Shown here: positions 6,674-8,429 of the stretch, in pieces
Position numbering within the stretch: position 1 is the first letter of the stretch
Layout: each line of letters begins with the position of its first letter
From: Piscirickettsiaceae bacterium
GTDB taxonomy: Bacteria; Pseudomonadota; Gammaproteobacteria; Methylococcales; Cycloclasticaceae
Reading direction: 5' to 3'
Length of the DNA stretch: 8,429 nucleotides
Assembly: GCA_002401365.1 (NCBI GenBank)
Contig: NVSW01000027.1
Coordinates: 1,012 to 9,440, forward strand
Made by a program: the position numbers and the translations under genes
Notes under the pieces: model-generated
Database searches by the model: none
Told to the model about the DNA's origin: nothing
The model's input: the letters and a program-made list of their open reading frames with translations, nothing else

Positions 6674-7530
6674 AAATACCTAACCTGAAGAATTATTGGA
6701 TATTGATGCGAATGCATCGCCCCATCGGCATATTGTTATTGTTGTGGCCAATGTATTGGGCGTTGTGGATTGCGAGTGAAGGTAAGCCTGATATTATGGT
6801 GTTTATGGTGTTCACTCTCGGCGTTGTTGTAATGCGAGCGGCAGGTTGTGTGATTAACGATTATGCCGATCGGCACATTGACCCTCTTGTGGCACGCACC
6901 AAAGGCCGACCTCTAGCGAACGGTCAAGTGTCGCCTAATGAGGCGTTGGTTCTGTTTTGCTGTTTAATCGTGCTTGGTTTTTTGCTGGTATTACTAATGA
7001 ACCGGTTAACGATTATGCTTTCAGTCGGCGCGTTGGTGTTGGCTGCTATTTATCCCTTTATGAAGCGTTATACCCATTTGCCTCAGGTTTTTTTGGGCGC
7101 GGCTTTTGGCTGGGCTGTGCCAATGGTTTTTGCAGCGCAAACAAATTCTTTGCCGCCGTTGGCGTGGTTGATATTTGTTGCTACCGTCATTTGGGCGGTT
7201 ATTTATGACACCATGTATGCGATGGTTGATCGTGAGGATGACCTGAAAATCGGCGTGAAGTCTACCGCTATATTATTTGCTGATGCGGATAAAATCATTA
7301 TTGCTTTTTTTCAAGGGCTTTTCTTACTAACATTGGTCATTGTGGGGCAAAAAGCGCAATTAGGGCAATACTACTATGCAGGGGTGTTTACTGCGTTGTT
7401 GCTGTCTATTTTTCAGCAGTTTTTAATTAAAGATAGAATCCCGGCGAAGTGCATGGCTGGGTTCTTAAACAATAATTACCTTGGGATGCTAGTTTTTATT
7501 GGTATTGTTGCCGATTATTATTTTAAGTAA
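6667..7530 (+). CDS. ubiA: 4-hydroxybenzoate octaprenyltransferase UbiA
   Basis: UbiA is an inner-membrane prenyltransferase that attaches the polyprenyl chain to 4-hydroxybenzoate, using the product of UbiC as acceptor. The 287 residues match the family's usual length. The two Mg-diphosphate-binding aspartate motifs are present: NDYADRHID (64-72) and YDTMYAMVDREDD (180-192). ARTKGRPLANG (76-86), which follows the first motif, is also characteristic. Hydrophobic stretches consistent with membrane helices lie near residues 19-36, 43-60, 93-111, 114-130, 139-157, 164-181, 209-227, 236-253 and 268-285. The ATG at 6667 lies within the end of ubiC (stop at 6671-6673), so translation is probably coupled; no strong ribosome binding site of its own is seen. 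It is the last gene of the probable spoT-ridA-recG-ubiC-ubiA operon. No clear intrinsic terminator follows its stop; a repeat-rich spacer does. Confidence 0.96.
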   Translation: MLKIPNLKNYWILMRMHRPIGILLLLWPMYWALWIASEGKPDIMVFMVFTLGVVVMRAAGCVINDYADRHIDPLVARTKGRPLANGQVSPNEALVLFCCLIVLGFLLVLLMNRLTIMLSVGALVLAAIYPFMKRYTHLPQVFLGAAFGWAVPMVFAAQTNSLPPLAWLIFVATVIWAVIYDTMYAMVDREDDLKIGVKSTAILFADADKIIIAFFQGLFLLTLVIVGQKAQLGQYYYAGVFTALLLSIFQQFLIKDRIPAKCMAGFLNNNYLGMLVFIGIVADYYFK

Positions 7531-7590
7531 GTATTTATACCCATAGGGCATCGGCAACTGCTTATCCACAGGGATGTGGTGTATGCAGAA

Positions 7591-7609
7591 GAAATGCTGG
7601 GAGCATTTC
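7591..7609. repeat. Perfect 8-bp hairpin within the repeat cluster
   Basis: GAAATGCT (7591-7598) and AGCATTTC (7602-7609) are perfectly complementary around GGG. It is the strongest stem in the cluster. No run of T follows on either strand, so it is not a normal intrinsic terminator, though it could stabilise the 3' end of ubiA operon transcripts. Confidence 0.55.
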
Positions 7610-7622
7610 CTGTCCTGCGTCT

Positions 7623-7666
7623 CCTAAAGAGCCTACTTTTGGCGCCTAAAGCGCCTACTGTTGGTG
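7623..7666. repeat. Tandem pair of 22-bp imperfect repeats
   Basis: Units 7623-7644 and 7645-7666 abut with no spacer and differ at three positions (7630/7652, 7638/7660 and 7643/7665). The junction forms GGCGC-CTAAA-GCGCC (7641-7655), a 5-bp stem. This suggests local duplication. Confidence 0.7.
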
Positions 7667-7740
7667 CTCTACCTCCTGCATCCGTGCAGTCGTCGGCAAC
7701 TGCTCCTGCGTTGCTCTACCTCCTGCATCCTTGCAGTCGT
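7665..7740. repeat. Direct pair of 29-bp repeats with internal hairpins
   Basis: Copies at 7665-7693 and 7712-7740 are identical except for G7684 versus T7731, and start 47 bp apart. Each holds CTGCA-N4-TGCAG (7676-7689, 7723-7736). Two copies with an 18-bp gap are too few and too close for a CRISPR array. Confidence 0.75.
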
Positions 7741-7751
7741 AAGTTTCATTG

Positions 7752-7772
7752 AACAGGAAAAAGCTTCCTGTT
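7752..7772. terminator. Candidate hairpin terminator for comF (possibly shared with ubiA)
   Basis: AACAGGAA (7752-7759) and TTCCTGTT (7765-7772) form a perfect 8-bp stem with a five-base loop, 9 bp beyond the comF stop codon. Its position fits transcription termination for comF and possibly for the converging ubiA operon. The stem is AT-rich and no proper T tract follows on either strand, so termination may be weak. Confidence 0.4.
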
Positions 7773-7781
7773 AATTCAGCT

Positions 7782-8429
7782 TTATGCGCGTGCAAAAGCC
7801 CATATTTCAACGCGTTTAGCCCCTGCTTTTTTTAGTGTTTTTGCTATCTCGTTCGCGGTGGAGCCGGTGGTTACCACATCATCAATAACGGCGATTGAGT
7901 TTATTTGTTCTAATGGTTTACAGCGAAAAGCATTTTTTAAGTTTTTGCGTCGTTGTTCTGCTTTTAACGTTGTTTGGCTCACCGTGTTGATAGCGCGAGT
8001 ACACAAGTGGTGATGCACAGGAATGGTTAGCTGATGTTGTAGGTGTCGAATAATAAGGTCAGCTTGATTAAACCCACGTTCGCGTAGTCTTTTTTTGTGC
8101 AGCGGCACTGCTATCAATGCATCTACTGTTAACGGGTGTTGCTTGAAATGATCACCCATTAGCTGACCGATAATTCGAGCACAGCTATATTTAGCGTTAA
8201 ATTTTAATGACTGAACAAGCTTTTTGCTGGCATCTTCGTATTCATACAACGTACGTATCTTGTCGAAATAGGGTGTTTTCTTTAAACATTTGCCACAGGT
8301 ATGGGATTGTTGAGTATTCATTTTTATGCCGCAAACATCGCAGCATATTGATATAGGGGTTAAGTCTTCAAAACACGCATTACAAAGATCTATTTGCTTA
8401 TCACCCGCTTGGTTGCAAATAAAGCAAGT
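7782..8429 (-). CDS. comF: ComF/GntX family phosphoribosyltransferase-like protein (partial, first few codons beyond right edge)
   Basis: The frame ending at TAA 7784-7782 stays open to the right edge, giving 215 codons. ComF-family proteins join an N-terminal zinc-binding region to a type I phosphoribosyltransferase fold. They are needed for natural transformation in Haemophilus and other competent bacteria, where ComFC handles incoming single-stranded DNA; the E. coli relative GntX is linked to growth on DNA. Counting from the first visible codon, four CxxC pairs are seen (C2/C5, C16/C19, C30/C33 followed by G, C45/C48), as in a double zinc ribbon. VPLHKKRLRERGFNQADLI (108-126) follows, then the RRKNLKNAF segment (160-168) and the PRPP-binding loop VIDDVVTTGST (181-191). 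By alignment with GntX only about 7-15 N-terminal residues are missing. An internal ATG at 8321 is not the start, because it would discard three of the cysteine pairs. The gene converges on ubiA across the repeat cluster. Confidence 0.92.
   Translation of the reverse strand, partial: TCFICNQAGDKQIDLCNACFEDLTPISICCDVCGIKMNTQQSHTCGKCLKKTPYFDKIRTLYEYEDASKKLVQSLKFNAKYSCARIIGQLMGDHFKQHPLTVDALIAVPLHKKRLRERGFNQADLIIRHLQHQLTIPVHHHLCTRAINTVSQTTLKAEQRRKNLKNAFRCKPLEQINSIAVIDDVVTTGSTANEIAKTLKKAGAKRVEIWAFARA

Larger units (their letters stand above)
7549..7740. repeat. Intergenic repeat cluster between convergent ubiA and comF
   Basis: This non-coding spacer is packed with short repeats and looks richer in G+C than the flanking genes. 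TCGGCAACTGCT occurs twice (7551-7562, 7693-7704). Two adjoining 22-bp units (7623-7644, 7645-7666) share 19 of 22 bases. Two 29-bp copies (7665-7693, 7712-7740) differ at one base and each contain a 5-bp hairpin (CTGCA/TGCAG). Other hairpins are CCACA/TGTGG (7566-7579), an 8-bp stem at 7591-7609 and GGCGC/GCGCC (7641-7655). The layout resembles a mosaic of extragenic palindromic elements, which often sit between convergent genes. I have not matched it to a named family, and I see no open reading frame or transposase in it. Confidence 0.75.

Noticed and set aside
7591..7609. Intrinsic terminator of the ubiA operon
   Set aside because: The 8-bp stem is perfect but is followed by C/G-containing sequence with no T run on either strand.
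7665..7740. CRISPR array
   Set aside because: Only two 29-bp copies with an 18-bp gap are present; there is no series of uniform spacers and no cas genes.
7549..7745. Replication origin or attachment site
   Set aside because: A single DnaA box, no AT-rich unwinding region with clustered boxes, no dnaA/dnaN/gidA neighbours, and no integrase or tRNA nearby.
8319..8321. Minus-strand ATG at 8321 as the start of a 179-residue comF
   Set aside because: The frame remains open upstream to the window edge and encodes three more CxxC pairs matching the zinc ribbon of ComF/GntX, so the real start lies beyond 8429.
1..8429. A new defence, secretion or mobile system
   Set aside because: Every sizeable reading frame is accounted for by well-known core genes, and I found no unexplained conserved protein or mobile-element signature.

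Overview
This window is a piece of a gammaproteobacterial chromosome. Its base composition is AT-leaning to moderate, judged by eye. Every protein resembles its counterpart in Pseudomonas, Cellvibrio-type marine bacteria and E. coli. The order rpoZ-spoT-ridA-recG followed by ubiC-ubiA fits a Pseudomonadales/Cellvibrionales-like lineage better than the enterics, where a tRNA methyltransferase gene (trmH) lies between spoT and recG. The genus cannot be named from the sequence alone.

Layout from left to right. Positions 1-756 (minus) hold the N-terminal 252 codons of a DEAD-box RNA helicase, RhlE, cut by the left edge. Positions 757-1019 are a divergent intergenic region. It holds a promoter for rhlE with both hexamers at consensus, an rhlE leader of about 145 nt, and an extended -10 promoter for rpoZ. 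rpoZ (1020-1286) encodes RNA polymerase omega and is followed by a strong intrinsic terminator (1354-1386). spoT (1402-3564), ridA (3592-3981), recG (4005-6089), ubiC (6107-6673) and ubiA (6667-7530) then run in one direction with gaps of 27, 23 and 17 bp and a 7-bp overlap, so they probably form one operon. Positions 7531-7781 are a non-coding spacer between convergent genes, filled with short direct repeats and small hairpins. Positions 7782-8429 (minus) hold comF, complete at its C terminus and missing only its first few codons at the right edge.

Functional themes. rpoZ and spoT pair a ppGpp target (omega forms part of ppGpp site 1 on RNA polymerase in E. coli) with the enzyme that makes and degrades ppGpp. 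RidA deals with reactive enamine/imine intermediates, RecG remodels replication forks and recombination junctions, UbiC and UbiA perform the first two steps committed to ubiquinone, and ComF belongs to the DNA-uptake/DNA-handling family. All are core genes.

I see no phage, insertion sequence, CRISPR array, toxin-antitoxin pair or evident new defence system. The points most worth checking are the terminator and TATAAT immediately before spoT, the uncertain spoT start, the TTG start of ubiC with no visible ribosome binding site, the repeat cluster between ubiA and comF, and the absence of gmk next to rpoZ.
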